Shown piece by piece: positions 54,980 to 63,600 of a stretch of 64,000 nt of DNA. The stretch covers positions 914,843 through 978,842 of the forward strand of contig NZ_CP007739.1 of assembly GCF_000724485.1 (NCBI RefSeq), written 5' to 3'. The notes under the pieces were generated by a model that did not search any database, was not told the DNA's origin, and saw only the letters and a list, made by a program, of their open reading frames with translations. Both the position numbers and the translations under genes were made by a program. Within the stretch, counting starts at the first letter, position 1, and each line of letters starts with the position of its first letter. The stretch is from Bacillus methanolicus MGA3. GTDB taxonomy: Bacteria; Bacillota; Bacilli; Bacillales; Cytobacillaceae.

Positions 54980-55579
54980 TTGAATAAAGTGGTTCTATTG
55001 CTAACGATCTTTTTGATGACAATACAATTTTTTCAAATAGATCAACCGAAATCATATGCGCAAATTCGTGAGAATGTAAAGGTGTACGAGGTCGAAAAAG
55101 GAGACACACTTTTCAATATTGCTGTAAGATCTGGAATTTCTGAATTGGAGCTTAAACAGGCAAATTTTAAAAAAACAGATCATATTGTGCCTGGTGAAAA
55201 GCTGATTATTCCTGAAAAAAAGATTACCGATCATGAACAAGATCTGCTTGCGAGATTAGTTCATGCGGAAGCAAAAGGAGAGCCGTATGCCGGTAAAATT
55301 GCCGTTGCCTTAGTTGTTTTGAACCGCGTTAAAAGCGATAAATTCCCTGATACCATTCAGGAAGTAATATATGAAGAACGGCAATTTGAGCCGGTCGAAA
55401 ACGGTTCAATTAATCAACCGGCTAATGAAGAATCTAAAAAGGCAGTAAAAGAAGCGATTGCACTTGAAGGCCAGGATAATGGTTCACTTTTCTTTTTTAA
55501 TCCTGAAAAAACGAACAGCAAATGGCTTCGTACAAGAACAGTAACAACTGTAATTGGAAATCACCGTTTTGCTAAGTAG
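54980..55579 (+). CDS. LysM / SleB-type cell wall hydrolase (199 aa)
   Basis: N-terminal signal or anchor (~4-20), LysM domain (Y-E-V-E-K-G-D-T-L-F-N-I-A to I-V-P-G-E-K-L-I-I-P), then the hydrolase_2 (SleB/CwlJ) domain with L-V-H-A-E-A-K-G-E-P-Y and V-V-L-N-R-V. It would cut the cortex or cell wall peptidoglycan; YkvT-type. The TTG at 54980 has AAGGAGGA at good distance; the upstream ATG at 54959 lies before that RBS and is less likely. Confidence 0.87.
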   Translation: MNKVVLLLTIFLMTIQFFQIDQPKSYAQIRENVKVYEVEKGDTLFNIAVRSGISELELKQANFKKTDHIVPGEKLIIPEKKITDHEQDLLARLVHAEAKGEPYAGKIAVALVVLNRVKSDKFPDTIQEVIYEERQFEPVENGSINQPANEESKKAVKEAIALEGQDNGSLFFFNPEKTNSKWLRTRTVTTVIGNHRFAK

Positions 55580-55586
55580 TTAAGTA

Positions 55587-55614
55587 AAAACAACCTCGTT
55601 GGGGTTGTTTTTGT
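55587..55614 (+). terminator. Terminator of the SleB-type gene
   Basis: AACAACC / GGTTGTT stem followed by five T. Confidence 0.85.
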
Positions 55615-55694
55615 TTACATACATCATTGATTAAAACATGGTACTCTATAATAAAAAGTATAAAAAAGTTTAGCGCTTTAAATTGAGGGACATA

Positions 55695-55704
55695 CCCCCC
55701 CCCC
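55695..55704. repeat. Run of ten C in the leader of the YueH-type gene
   Basis: A C10 homopolymer 25 nt before the start codon in otherwise AT-rich DNA. It could slip in replication or be a sequencing error site. It also resembles an extended CCCCC element of a SigI-type promoter. Confidence 0.7.
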
Positions 55705-55728
55705 GAAAAATAATATGAGGTGACAGAA

Positions 55729-55965
55729 ATGAAGATTCGAAAAACAATTGTAAATCAAAATGATACAAGAGTGTTTGTGTATGAAAATCGTAAAGAAGAA
55801 TATACTGTCGTGGCGATTCCTGATCTAGAATGGTCATGTCTGATTTCTTACAGCGAAACTAGGGAAGAGATTGTTGAAAGGCTCAAAGAATCATTATCAA
55901 AAGCTTTACATGAGAATGCGGAAGAACTTGTGGAACGCATTTACGTTTGGACAAGAGAAATGTAA
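55729..55965 (+). CDS. YueH-type small protein (78 aa)
   Basis: M-K-I-R-K-T-I-V, then [19 protein letters not shown] and a C-terminal [10 protein letters not shown] recall this as the YueH family of Bacillus; function unknown. ATG 55729 has GAGGTG six nt upstream; GTG 55720 lies within the RBS. Confidence 0.7.
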   Translation: MKIRKTIVNQNDTRVFVYENRKEEYTVVAIPDLEWSCLISYSETREEIVERLKESLSKALHENAEELVERIYVWTREM

Positions 55966-56117
55966 AGGAAATTTGGTGTTCCTTTGTTGGTGTGAAAGAC
56001 AGCATTGCAATGTGGGGGTGTCAGCGATATGATGTAGCTTATGGAGAATTTTTTATTGGGCTTTGTCTAGCTCCACATGAAGTGGAATGCGTATATGCTT
56101 TTAGAGAGGAAGACATT

Positions 56118-57701
56118 ATGGTGAAAAATTTTACAGACGAAGTGCTGTCAAGAAGAACATTTGCAATCATTTCGCATCCCGATGCAGGGAAAACAACATT
56201 AACAGAAAAGCTGCTCCTGTTCGGTGGAGCTATTCGGGATGCAGGTACCGTAAAAGCGAAAAAGACTGGGAAATTTGCAACAAGCGACTGGATGGAAATC
56301 GAAAAACAACGTGGGATTTCTGTTACTTCAAGTGTGATGCAATTTGATTACCAAGGTTTTCGCGTAAACATTCTCGATACACCCGGGCACCAGGACTTTA
56401 GCGAAGACACGTACCGTACGTTAACAGCCGTTGACAGCGCAGTGATGATTATTGATTCAGCAAAAGGAATAGAAGAGCAAACAATAAAGCTTTTTAAAGT
56501 TTGCCGAATGAGAGGCATTCCAATTTTTACGTTTATGAACAAGCTTGACCGGCAAGGAAAAGCTCCGCTTGAACTTTTAGCTGAGCTGGAAGAAGTCCTT
56601 GGCATTGAGTCGTATCCTATGAACTGGCCTATTGGAATGGGAAAAGAATTTTTAGGGATTTATGACCGTTTTTACAATCGGATCGAGCAATTCCGTGTTG
56701 AGGATGGCGAACGGTTTGTTGAATTGAACGAGGATGGCGAGATTGACGGGGAACACCCATTAAAGGAATCTCCTTTATATGAACAAACGCTTGAGGAAGT
56801 TTTGCTGTTAAATGAGGCAGGAAACAGCTTCTCCGCTGAACGTGTGGCAGAAGGGACACTTACTCCTGTGTTTTTTGGAAGTGCGCTAACGAATTTTGGA
56901 GTGCAAACCTTTTTGGAAACGTATCTAAAATTTGCCCCTGCACCACAGGCACGAAATTCAACTGCCGGGAAAATCGACCCTCTTTCTGAACAATTTTCAG
57001 GGTTTATTTTTAAAATCCAAGCAAACATGAATCCTGCGCACCGTGACCGGATTGCATTTCTTAGAGTATGCTCAGGAAAATTTGAGCGGGGGATGACGGT
57101 AAACTTGGCCAGAACAGGGAAGCAAATCAAGCTTTCTCAATCGACACGGTTTATGGCCGATGACCGGAGTACAGTGGATGAAGCGGTAAGCGGGGATATT
57201 ATTGGGTTATATGATCCCGGAACATATCAAATTGGTGATACATTGACATCAGGAAAAGAAGTTTTTCATTACGATAGTCTCCCACAATTTACTTCTGAAT
57301 TGTTTGTTAGAGTAACGGCGAAAAACGTTATGAAGCAAAAACATTTCCATAAAGGGATTCAGCAGCTCGTTCAAGAAGGAGCCATCCAGCTGTTTAAAAC
57401 GGTGAAGACGGATGAATATTTGCTTGGAGCCGTTGGACAGCTGCAGTTTGAAGTTTTTGAACATAGAATGAAAGCAGAATACAACGTTGATGTTGTAATG
57501 GAAGGGCTAGGTTCAAAAATTGCCCGCTGGATCGAAAATGAAGAAGTGGATGAAAAACTTTCCAGCTCTCGCAGCCTGCTCGTCCATGATCGTTTTGAAA
57601 GATATGTTTTCTTATTTGAAAATGACTTTGCACTTCGCTGGTTCCAGGATAAGAATCCTCATATTAAACTTTATAATCCGATGGACAGTTCAAATTCATA
57701 A
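56118..57701 (+). CDS. prfC: Peptide chain release factor 3
   Basis: 527 residues, normal for RF3. G-domain: G1 S-H-P-D-A-G-K-T-T near 20, switch region [16 protein letters not shown], and N-K-L-D. It is a GTPase that recycles RF1/RF2 from the ribosome. I choose ATG 56118 ([22 protein letters not shown]). An open frame extends back to 55947 but overlaps the previous gene and has no family similarity. No other translation gene adjacent. Confidence 0.94.
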   Translation: MVKNFTDEVLSRRTFAIISHPDAGKTTLTEKLLLFGGAIRDAGTVKAKKTGKFATSDWMEIEKQRGISVTSSVMQFDYQGFRVNILDTPGHQDFSEDTYRTLTAVDSAVMIIDSAKGIEEQTIKLFKVCRMRGIPIFTFMNKLDRQGKAPLELLAELEEVLGIESYPMNWPIGMGKEFLGIYDRFYNRIEQFRVEDGERFVELNEDGEIDGEHPLKESPLYEQTLEEVLLLNEAGNSFSAERVAEGTLTPVFFGSALTNFGVQTFLETYLKFAPAPQARNSTAGKIDPLSEQFSGFIFKIQANMNPAHRDRIAFLRVCSGKFERGMTVNLARTGKQIKLSQSTRFMADDRSTVDEAVSGDIIGLYDPGTYQIGDTLTSGKEVFHYDSLPQFTSELFVRVTAKNVMKQKHFHKGIQQLVQEGAIQLFKTVKTDEYLLGAVGQLQFEVFEHRMKAEYNVDVVMEGLGSKIARWIENEEVDEKLSSSRSLLVHDRFERYVFLFENDFALRWFQDKNPHIKLYNPMDSSNS

Positions 57702-57721
57702 GAAAAGGAATTTGTAAAAAA

Positions 57722-57747
57722 GCAGCCAATAAGCGGCTGTTTTTTTC
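57722..57747 (+). terminator. Terminator of prfC
   Basis: CAGCC / GGCTG stem followed by six or more T. Confidence 0.8.
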
Positions 57748-57889
57748 AATTATTACGATTACATAATACTACGAAAAGCGTTTCAGTTGTCAGTTTTGTT
57801 CAAATGATTATATGTTTGAGGCAGCTTAACTAAAAAATAACCCCGATCTATCTATCAGCTTCAGATACAATAAAGTCAGGTGAATGAAG

Positions 57890-59434
57890 ATGCATTCAGT
57901 AAATCGAAAATTAACTGCAATTTCTCCGGCAACAGGGAAAGTGATTGCTGAAATTGAAGAAACACCGTTGAGCCAAGTATCAGAGATTTATGAACAGGCA
58001 AGAGCGGTATTTCCAATTTGGAGTGATCTATCCATATCGGAACGGATCACTTATTTAAAAAAATTAAAAGAAGTCATGCTAAAGGAACTGGAAAATATAT
58101 CGGCGGTTATATCCGAAGGTACCGGGAAAGTGAAAACAGAAGCTTTAACAGCTGATTTAATGCCTACGCTTGATGCAATTGACCATATTTCAAGGCATGC
58201 GGAATCAGTTTTGAAGCGAAAACGGGTCAAGACGCCTTTATTGTTGTTTGGAAAAAAATCTTATATTGAATATTTTCCAAGAGGAGTCGTTCTTGTTATT
58301 TCGCCATGGAATTACCCGTTCCAGCTAGCAATGGTTCCTGTAATCAGTGCACTTGCTTCGGGAAATACAGTGATTTTAAAGCCTTCCGAAGTTACACCTC
58401 TTGTTGGAAAATGCATTGAAGATTTATTTTTAAAAGCTGGTTTTCCAGAAGGAGTTGTCCAAGTTGCGCATGGAGGCAAGGAATTGGGGGCTGCGCTCAC
58501 GAAGGAAAAGCCGGATTATATATTTTTTACAGGGTCGGTAAGAACAGGGAAAATCATTCAAGAACAAGCAGCCAAAGATCTTATTCCTACGACATTGGAA
58601 CTCGGCGGGAAAGACCCAATGATCATATTTGCCGATGCCAATCTTGAAAGAGCTGCAAAAGGTGCTGTCTGGGCAGCGTTTACAAATAGCGGTCAAGTGT
58701 GTATGAGCGCAGAAAGGGTTTATGTCGAGAGACCGGTTTTTCGGAAATTCGTTGAATTAGTGAAGAAAGAAGTTGAAGCTTTGCGCCACGGGACCGAGGA
58801 AGATGATGATATTGGTTCAATGACATTTCCTGCACAAAGAGAAATTGTTAGAGAGCAATTGGAGGAAGCATTGGCAGCTGGAGCTATTATTGAAACAGGC
58901 AAACCGCCTTCAGAATGGGATGACGGAATGTTTCTTCCTTTAACGGTTGTAAGCAATGTACATCAAAGTATGAAAATCATTCAGGAAGAAACTTTTGGCC
59001 CGCTGCTCCCCATTATCCCGTTTGACAGCGAGGATGAAGCTGTTAAGCTTGCAAATGACACGAAATATGGTCTTAACGGCAGTGTCTGGAGCCGTGACCT
59101 TGCTAAAGCAAGGAGAGTCGCATCAAAACTAATATCAGGTTCAGTCGTTATTAATGATGTCATCATTAATTTTGTTAACCACTATCTTCCGTTTGGAGGA
59201 GCGAAACAAAGTGGTATTGGCCGTTATCACGGAGAAGAGGGACTGAAAATATTTTGCCATGAAAAAGCAGTTGTCGAAAATTCGGGTAATCGTTTATCAG
59301 AAGTGCATTGGTATCCTTATAAAGGGAAGTATCCTCTTTATTTGAATTTTTTCAAAAGCTATTTTTCTGAAAAGAGAGATTGGATTGGAATAATGAAAAG
59401 TTATTTGAAGTTAATGAAAAAATCTCGGGATTGA
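57890..59434 (+). CDS. Aldehyde dehydrogenase (514 aa)
   Basis: NAD(P)-dependent aldehyde dehydrogenase. I-S-P-W-N-Y-P-F near 137, F-T-G-S-V-R-T-G near 215, catalytic Glu in L-E-L-G-G-K-D-P near 245 and Cys in S-G-Q-V-C-M-S near 280, then E-T-F-G-P-L-L. The C-terminal ~50 residues (Y-P-L-Y-L-N-F-F-K-S-Y) form an extra tail seen in membrane-near or fatty-aldehyde types. Substrate unknown. Start ATG 57890 fits AGGTG spacing better than 57884. Confidence 0.88.
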   Translation: MHSVNRKLTAISPATGKVIAEIEETPLSQVSEIYEQARAVFPIWSDLSISERITYLKKLKEVMLKELENISAVISEGTGKVKTEALTADLMPTLDAIDHISRHAESVLKRKRVKTPLLLFGKKSYIEYFPRGVVLVISPWNYPFQLAMVPVISALASGNTVILKPSEVTPLVGKCIEDLFLKAGFPEGVVQVAHGGKELGAALTKEKPDYIFFTGSVRTGKIIQEQAAKDLIPTTLELGGKDPMIIFADANLERAAKGAVWAAFTNSGQVCMSAERVYVERPVFRKFVELVKKEVEALRHGTEEDDDIGSMTFPAQREIVREQLEEALAAGAIIETGKPPSEWDDGMFLPLTVVSNVHQSMKIIQEETFGPLLPIIPFDSEDEAVKLANDTKYGLNGSVWSRDLAKARRVASKLISGSVVINDVIINFVNHYLPFGGAKQSGIGRYHGEEGLKIFCHEKAVVENSGNRLSEVHWYPYKGKYPLYLNFFKSYFSEKRDWIGIMKSYLKLMKKSRD

Positions 59435-59623
59435 CTCATAAGGGTCTGATCTTTCACTTTTATTTCCAGTTTCGGGATTGGAATTATAAAAAATGAAAAA
59501 CAGCACAAAATATCATTACTGTTGAAATGATGGAGGATTTGGAATGAAACCAAAAATGATTATGACCGCTGTTTTTCCGCTGTTTTTCAAAATTTTTATT
59601 ATGGAATTATTAAGAAAAAAACA

Positions 59624-60118
59624 TTGTTAAATATTTTTGAATGTCCAATGAAAAGAATAACAAGACTTGAAGCGGTCTTATGGAATATTGCATTGCCTGG
59701 TTTCAGCCAACTTTTATACGGCAGATTTCTTAAAGGATTATTGTTTGTTGTGTTAGAGTTTATTATCAATTTTTTCAGCAATTTTAATCTAGCCATTATG
59801 TACAGTTTTCAATGGGAAATACAGAAAGCTTTTGAAGTGACTAACTTTCAGTGGCTTATGTTTTACCCATGTTTATATATGTTTGCAATGTGGGATGCCT
59901 ATAAAGCAGCAAGTCAAAAAGAAGAAAAGTTTTCTTATCTGCCATTTGTTTTTAGTGCATACTTTGTTACGGTCGGTTTAATGTATTCTCCTAAATTTGA
60001 GCTATTTGGAGTATTACTCGGTCCCGTTTTCACTCCTATGATGTTCTTGATACCAGGGATTTCTATAGGATTCCTTATAAAATTTTTGCTTTTAAAACAT
60101 GACAAACAAAAACAATAG
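59624..60118 (+). CDS. Multi-pass membrane protein (164 aa), N-terminus in another frame
   Basis: Three to four membrane segments with L-P-G-F-S-Q-L-L-Y-G-R-F-L-K-G and F-Q-W-L-M-F-Y-P-C-L-Y-M-F-A-M-W-D-A-Y-K. This is a pattern of small Bacillus membrane proteins of unknown role. Upstream, ATG 59544 with GGAGGATTTGGA starts M-K-P-K-M-I-M-T-A-V-F-P-L, which stops after 28 codons. The two frames meet in the seven-A run near 59612-59618. One gene with an indel or slippage site is likely. Start of the intact part is uncertain (TTG 59624 or ATG 59648). Confidence 0.55.
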   Translation: MLNIFECPMKRITRLEAVLWNIALPGFSQLLYGRFLKGLLFVVLEFIINFFSNFNLAIMYSFQWEIQKAFEVTNFQWLMFYPCLYMFAMWDAYKAASQKEEKFSYLPFVFSAYFVTVGLMYSPKFELFGVLLGPVFTPMMFLIPGISIGFLIKFLLLKHDKQKQ

Positions 60119-60212
60119 TTACAAAAGCTTAAGATTAGGATTTAATTTTTAAGGATAAGAGTTTTTGGCAGCTTTTACAAGAAAAAACTCCTTAATTAAA
60201 TTGTTCATCATT

Positions 60213-60243
60213 ACCCCCAAAAAAAACTGAATTTAAAACGTAA
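60213..60243 (+). promoter_or_regulatory. SigI-type promoter upstream of sigI
   Basis: ACCCCCAAAA at -35 and ACGTAAA about 20 nt further resemble the SigI promoter pattern (ACCCCC ... CGAA). Autoregulation of sigI-rsgI is known from B. subtilis. Confidence 0.55.
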
Positions 60244-60341
60244 ACTTTTATTAAGAAAGTGGCCGCTTTAATATATCCGAGAGGTGGGTTAGAAAATTTA
60301 AAAAAGAGAGGAACAAAATTGCAAAAAAATTGATTAAGAAC

Positions 60342-60370
60342 AGATAGCCATCAGTATTGGCTATCTTTTC
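60342..60370 (+). terminator. Hairpin between two putative sigI promoters
   Basis: AGATAGCCA / TGGCTATCT perfect 9-bp stem followed by TTTTCC. It would weaken transcription from the distal SigI-type promoter. Confidence 0.6.
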
Positions 60371-60406
60371 CAATGCCTTGCCCTAAAATTCATACATGAC
60401 ATCATA

Positions 60407-60415
60407 TGGTATAAT
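60407..60415 (+). promoter_or_regulatory. Extended -10 promoter proximal to sigI
   Basis: TGGTATAAT (TGnTATAAT) 24 nt before the sigI start, without a clear -35; a basal SigA promoter is likely. Confidence 0.5.
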
Positions 60416-60438
60416 GTGTTGAGTAGAGAGGTGAGGCA

Positions 60439-61185
60439 ATGCTAAGCTTATTATTCATGGCGAAAAAACGAAAGAGAACATTGGAAGAAACGGTTGCGTT
60501 AATTCAACAGGGCAATACAAACCTGCAAAATGAGTTAATTAATTCATATAAGCCGTTTATTGCCAAAACGGTTTCAGCTGTTTGCAAGAGATATATTCAT
60601 GAATCTGATGATGAATTTAGCATTGGTCTTATTGCCTTTAATGAAGCGATTCAAAAATATTCTCCGGAAAAAGGGAATTCTTTGTTAAGCTTTGCCGAAG
60701 TTCTTGTAAAAAGAAGAGTGATTGATTATATCCGAAAACAAACGAAAAACCAGAATCTCAGCCTTTATATTGGTTCTGACTCGGAAGAGGAAGACACCCC
60801 GAGAACATCTATTGAGGATGACCTATCAATCGAAGACTTTAAAAAGAAAAACGAAGAAGAACTTCGCAAAGAAGAAATTTTTCAATTTCAACAAGTTTTA
60901 AAAGATTTCGGCTTAACGTTTCAGGATTTAGTAGAACATTCGCCTAAACATGCAGATGCCAGAAAAAATGCTATGTTCATAGCAAAAACTCTTGTAGAAG
61001 ATGAAGAACTAAAGGAATTGCTTTTAGAAAAGAAAAGGCTGCCGATTAAGAATTTAGAGAAAAAAGTTCAGGTCAGCAGAAAAACAATCGAACGCAACCG
61101 AAAATATATTATCGCTATTTCAATTATTTTATTAGGGGATTATATATATTTAAAGGATTATATTAAAGGGGTGTTAGAAACGTGA
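60439..61185 (+). CDS. sigI: RNA polymerase sigma factor SigI
   Basis: 248 residues. Region 2 with Y-K-P-F-I-A-K-T-V and D-D-E-F-S-I-G-L-I-A-F-N-E-A-I, then R-R-V-I-D-Y-I-R-K-Q. The C-terminal SigI-specific helix-turn-helix has V-S-R-K-T-I-E-R-N-R-K-Y-I. In Bacillus SigI responds to heat and cell-envelope stress. RBS GAGAGGTGAGG. The 3' end overlaps rsgI by 4 nt; RsgI is its anti-sigma. Confidence 0.93.
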   Translation: MLSLLFMAKKRKRTLEETVALIQQGNTNLQNELINSYKPFIAKTVSAVCKRYIHESDDEFSIGLIAFNEAIQKYSPEKGNSLLSFAEVLVKRRVIDYIRKQTKNQNLSLYIGSDSEEEDTPRTSIEDDLSIEDFKKKNEEELRKEEIFQFQQVLKDFGLTFQDLVEHSPKHADARKNAMFIAKTLVEDEELKELLLEKKRLPIKNLEKKVQVSRKTIERNRKYIIAISIILLGDYIYLKDYIKGVLET

Positions 61186-62399
61186 AAAAGGGGATTATCA
61201 TGGAAATACACGACGGTTTTTTAACGTTGTTAACCCCTGATGGCGAGTTTTTGCGAGCAAGGAAGCTGCATAATCATTATCAAATTGGGCAGGAAATTGA
61301 TTTTTTTCCTGTTGCGGCAATAGATAGAAAGAAGCCGCATTGGATGAACTTATTTGCTTTTATTAAAGGAAAAACGATTGCAGCGGCCTCTATAGCTATT
61401 CTCTTATCAGTGATTTTGTTTCTTGCCTTTAATCAAAATGAAAAGGTTTATGCGTATATGTCGATTGACATAAATCCGAGCTTGGAACTTGGGGTCAATG
61501 AAAATCTTAAAGTAGTTGAACTTACACCATATAATAAAGAAGGCAGAGCAATTATTGAGGAAATTCATGGTTGGAAAAAAAAGGATTTTTCCGTTGTTAC
61601 AGAAAAGATTTTAGCTAAAATTAAAGAAAAAGGATACATTAACGAGAAAAAAGATTTGGTCATTTCAACTGTTTATACAGGTAAAAGAGAGAAATCTTCT
61701 GACAAAGAAATTTTGAAAGAATTGAATAAAATCGAATCAGACTTTAAGAAACAGGATCTAAAAGTGACAATCGTTGAAGGGACTGCTGAAGAGAGAGAAA
61801 AAGCAATCAAACAAGGTATCACTACAGGTACATATAAAAAACAGCAAGAAATAATATTTGAAGCATCTTCAATTAAGAAAAAAGAAAATGCAAATGACAG
61901 CAAGAAACAGTTAGTAGGAAAACACAACAACTCTGTCAATGTAAAGAAGACTTCGCCGCAAGACTCTCTTAATAAAGAAGTTAAACAGGAAAGAAATATG
62001 AAAGAAAAAAATCAAGTGTTGCAACACGAGGAGAAATTACATCCAAAACAGCATAAAATACAAGAAAACAAACATGAAGAACAACCTGAAAAACGGGATA
62101 AAAATAATAAGAAGCGAAATCCCGGAATAAGGTTAAATGAAAATACAGAGAAACAGAGTCTTTGCGAAAAGAATAAAAAAAAGAATAATTATATAGGTCA
62201 TGAGAAACATTATTTTGGTAAAGAGAAACAAAATTCACTTAAAGTGAAAATTAAAACTGATGAAAAGAAAAATAAAACTTACGATGAAAAACATAAAGAT
62301 CGTCATGTAAAAAGTAATGGTGAAAAGAAAAATAACATTGACGAAAAGAATCAAAGAAAAAAAGGGGATTATCATAAAGAAAAGTCCGGTGATATGTAA
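61182..62399 (+). CDS. rsgI: RsgI-type anti-sigma factor with a long charged tail (405 aa)
   Basis: Residues 1-50 form the cytoplasmic RsgI N-terminal domain (K-G-I-I-M-E-I-H, L-L-T-P-D-G-E-F). A membrane helix lies at ~67-88, then the conserved extracellular part beginning Y-A-Y-M-S-I-D-I-N-P-S-L-E-L-G-V. The last ~170 residues are a Lys/Glu/Asn/His-rich low-complexity tail without a named domain. It holds SigI at the membrane until a signal triggers release. Confidence 0.9.
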   Translation: MKKGIIMEIHDGFLTLLTPDGEFLRARKLHNHYQIGQEIDFFPVAAIDRKKPHWMNLFAFIKGKTIAAASIAILLSVILFLAFNQNEKVYAYMSIDINPSLELGVNENLKVVELTPYNKEGRAIIEEIHGWKKKDFSVVTEKILAKIKEKGYINEKKDLVISTVYTGKREKSSDKEILKELNKIESDFKKQDLKVTIVEGTAEEREKAIKQGITTGTYKKQQEIIFEASSIKKKENANDSKKQLVGKHNNSVNVKKTSPQDSLNKEVKQERNMKEKNQVLQHEEKLHPKQHKIQENKHEEQPEKRDKNNKKRNPGIRLNENTEKQSLCEKNKKKNNYIGHEKHYFGKEKQNSLKVKIKTDEKKNKTYDEKHKDRHVKSNGEKKNNIDEKNQRKKGDYHKEKSGDM

Positions 62400-62414
62400 A
62401 GCCGGACTTTTTTG
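62381..62414. terminator. Bidirectional terminator between rsgI and the SASP gene
   Basis: AAAGTCCGG / CCGGACTTT stem. The 5' arm contains the last rsgI codons, and T's follow on both strands. Confidence 0.85.
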
Positions 62415-62419
62415 ACATT

Positions 62420-62620
62420 TTATGGGTTGTTTTGTCTTGATAATTGGGCTTGAGCTTGTTGTACAAGCCGTTTTGTAATTTCTCCTCCGACGGAACCGTT
62501 AGAACGGGATACCGTATCAGAACCTAAGTTGACTCCGAACTCTTGAGCGATTTCATATTTTACCTGATCTAAGTATTGTTCAATTCCAGGAACAAGCAAC
62601 TTATTACTGCTTCTAGCCAT
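62420..62620 (-). CDS. Alpha/beta-type small acid-soluble spore protein
   Basis: 66 residues, [19 protein letters not shown]. The family signatures [10 protein letters not shown] (with the GPR protease cleavage Glu) and [12 protein letters not shown] are present. It coats and protects DNA in the dormant spore. I choose ATG 62620 because AAGGAGTTG precedes it; the longer frame from 62695 adds a non-family leader. Confidence 0.95.
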   Translation of the reverse strand: MARSSNKLLVPGIEQYLDQVKYEIAQEFGVNLGSDTVSRSNGSVGGEITKRLVQQAQAQLSRQNNP

Positions 62621-62756
62621 CTGTTTCAACTCCTTGCCCGTTTTACAGAGAAACATTCTCTGTAACAGTAGTTTGGATAACAAGAAAAAATTCATGTGTG
62701 GAAATGTTTGTAATGGTATAAATAAGGGACTTGCCTAGAAGTGGTAAATCCCTTTT

Positions 62757-63101
62757 TTAGTCATTACCATGGTTTACGTCTTTTGTCGGATGCATAAAAG
62801 GATATCCTTGTGGTTGTTTTTTACTTTCAAGCAGTTCTTTGTTTTCGGAAGTGTTCCAGCCAATATCATTTGTCGGGTGAACCCATTCGTCCCCTGACAT
62901 AATTGCAGGGTCGGTCTTGTCGCTCCAGTTTTCAAGAGGAGAATTAGGGGATGTGTACTTGCTGTCTCCAATGATGACTCCAAACGAATTCTCGAATGGA
63001 GGCTCAATCTCTATTCCGGTTCCTTTAAAGCTTGGTGCATGAATTTGATGCGGCAACGATCCGTCGATATCATACTTTTTCATTTTCTTATTTGATTTCA
63101 T
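62757..63101 (-). CDS. DUF3905-type protein (114 aa)
   Basis: Soluble and polar, with P-H-Q-I-H-A-P-S-F-K-G-T-G-I near 17-30 and W-S-D-K-T-D-P-A-I-M-S-G-D-E-W-V-H-P-T-N-D-I-G-W later. This matches what I recall of DUF3905 in spore formers; function unknown. ATG with AAAAAGGGTGAG upstream. Confidence 0.72.
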   Translation of the reverse strand: MKSNKKMKKYDIDGSLPHQIHAPSFKGTGIEIEPPFENSFGVIIGDSKYTSPNSPLENWSDKTDPAIMSGDEWVHPTNDIGWNTSENKELLESKKQPQGYPFMHPTKDVNHGND

Positions 63102-63248
63102 AATCTCACCCTTTTTTAATTATTTTTTGTTTTTTTCGTGCTTTTATTAGCACAATAGGATTGAAAAATAAGGAAAAGGATGAATGAATGTTTTCAACTG
63201 TTATGTTAAAAATAAAGCTAAGCTTCAAAATTAAGGAGGAGGAAACAA

Positions 63249-63410
63249 ATGGCTAAGAGAAAAGCGGAAGTGAATGCAGTAGAAAAATATAGTAAAACAC
63301 CGAAAAAGAACTTGCAGGAAAGCAAGTTTTCAGCAGAATTCGGTCAAGATGAAGATCCGATGAAAATGGCGAACAGGAATTCTAAAAACGGACGAGAAGG
63401 AAGAACGTAA
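63249..63410 (+). CDS. Small spore-type hypothetical protein (53 aa)
   Basis: Very strong RBS (AAGGAGGAGG) and ATG. Basic and polar; F-S-A-E-F-G-Q-D near 28-35 recalls the F-[GS]-x-E-F repeat style of gamma-type SASPs, but only one such unit is present. Followed after 1 nt by a TTG frame with the similar V-E-F-G-I-E-F-G-D. Confidence 0.6.
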   Translation: MAKRKAEVNAVEKYSKTPKKNLQESKFSAEFGQDEDPMKMANRNSKNGREGRT

Positions 63411-63411
63411 A

Positions 63412-63561
63412 TTGAAAAAGAAAAATGATAAGCAAAGCTCAAACAGCGCAAATGTCGAATTTGGAATTGAGTTTGGCGATATGAATGCAAATAAATTTTT
63501 CGAGATCCCATTTATGAGCGAAAAGAACAAAGAAAAGGCTGATCAGAAGACAGACTGCTAA
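63412..63561 (+). CDS. Small hypothetical protein (49 aa)
   Basis: TTG start 1 nt after the previous stop, with GAAGGA upstream. Polar; N-V-E-F-G-I-E-F-G-D-M-N-A-N-K-F-F-E-I in the middle. Terminator follows. Probably expressed with the previous gene; function unknown. Confidence 0.5.
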   Translation: MKKKNDKQSSNSANVEFGIEFGDMNANKFFEIPFMSEKNKEKADQKTDC

Positions 63562-63567
63562 TATAAA

Positions 63568-63600
63568 AAAGCCGGACCAATTATTAAGAGGCCGGCTTTA
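63568..63600. terminator. Bidirectional terminator
   Basis: AAAGCCGG / CCGGCTTT stem between convergent genes; T's on both sides. Confidence 0.85.

Noticed and set aside
55947..56117. N-terminal extension of RF3
   Set aside because: It overlaps the YueH-type gene, has no RBS and does not resemble RF3; ATG 56118 gives normal length.
62621..62695. 25-residue N-terminal extension of the SASP
   Set aside because: The RBS lies inside it, and alpha/beta SASPs begin near M-A-R-x-x-N.
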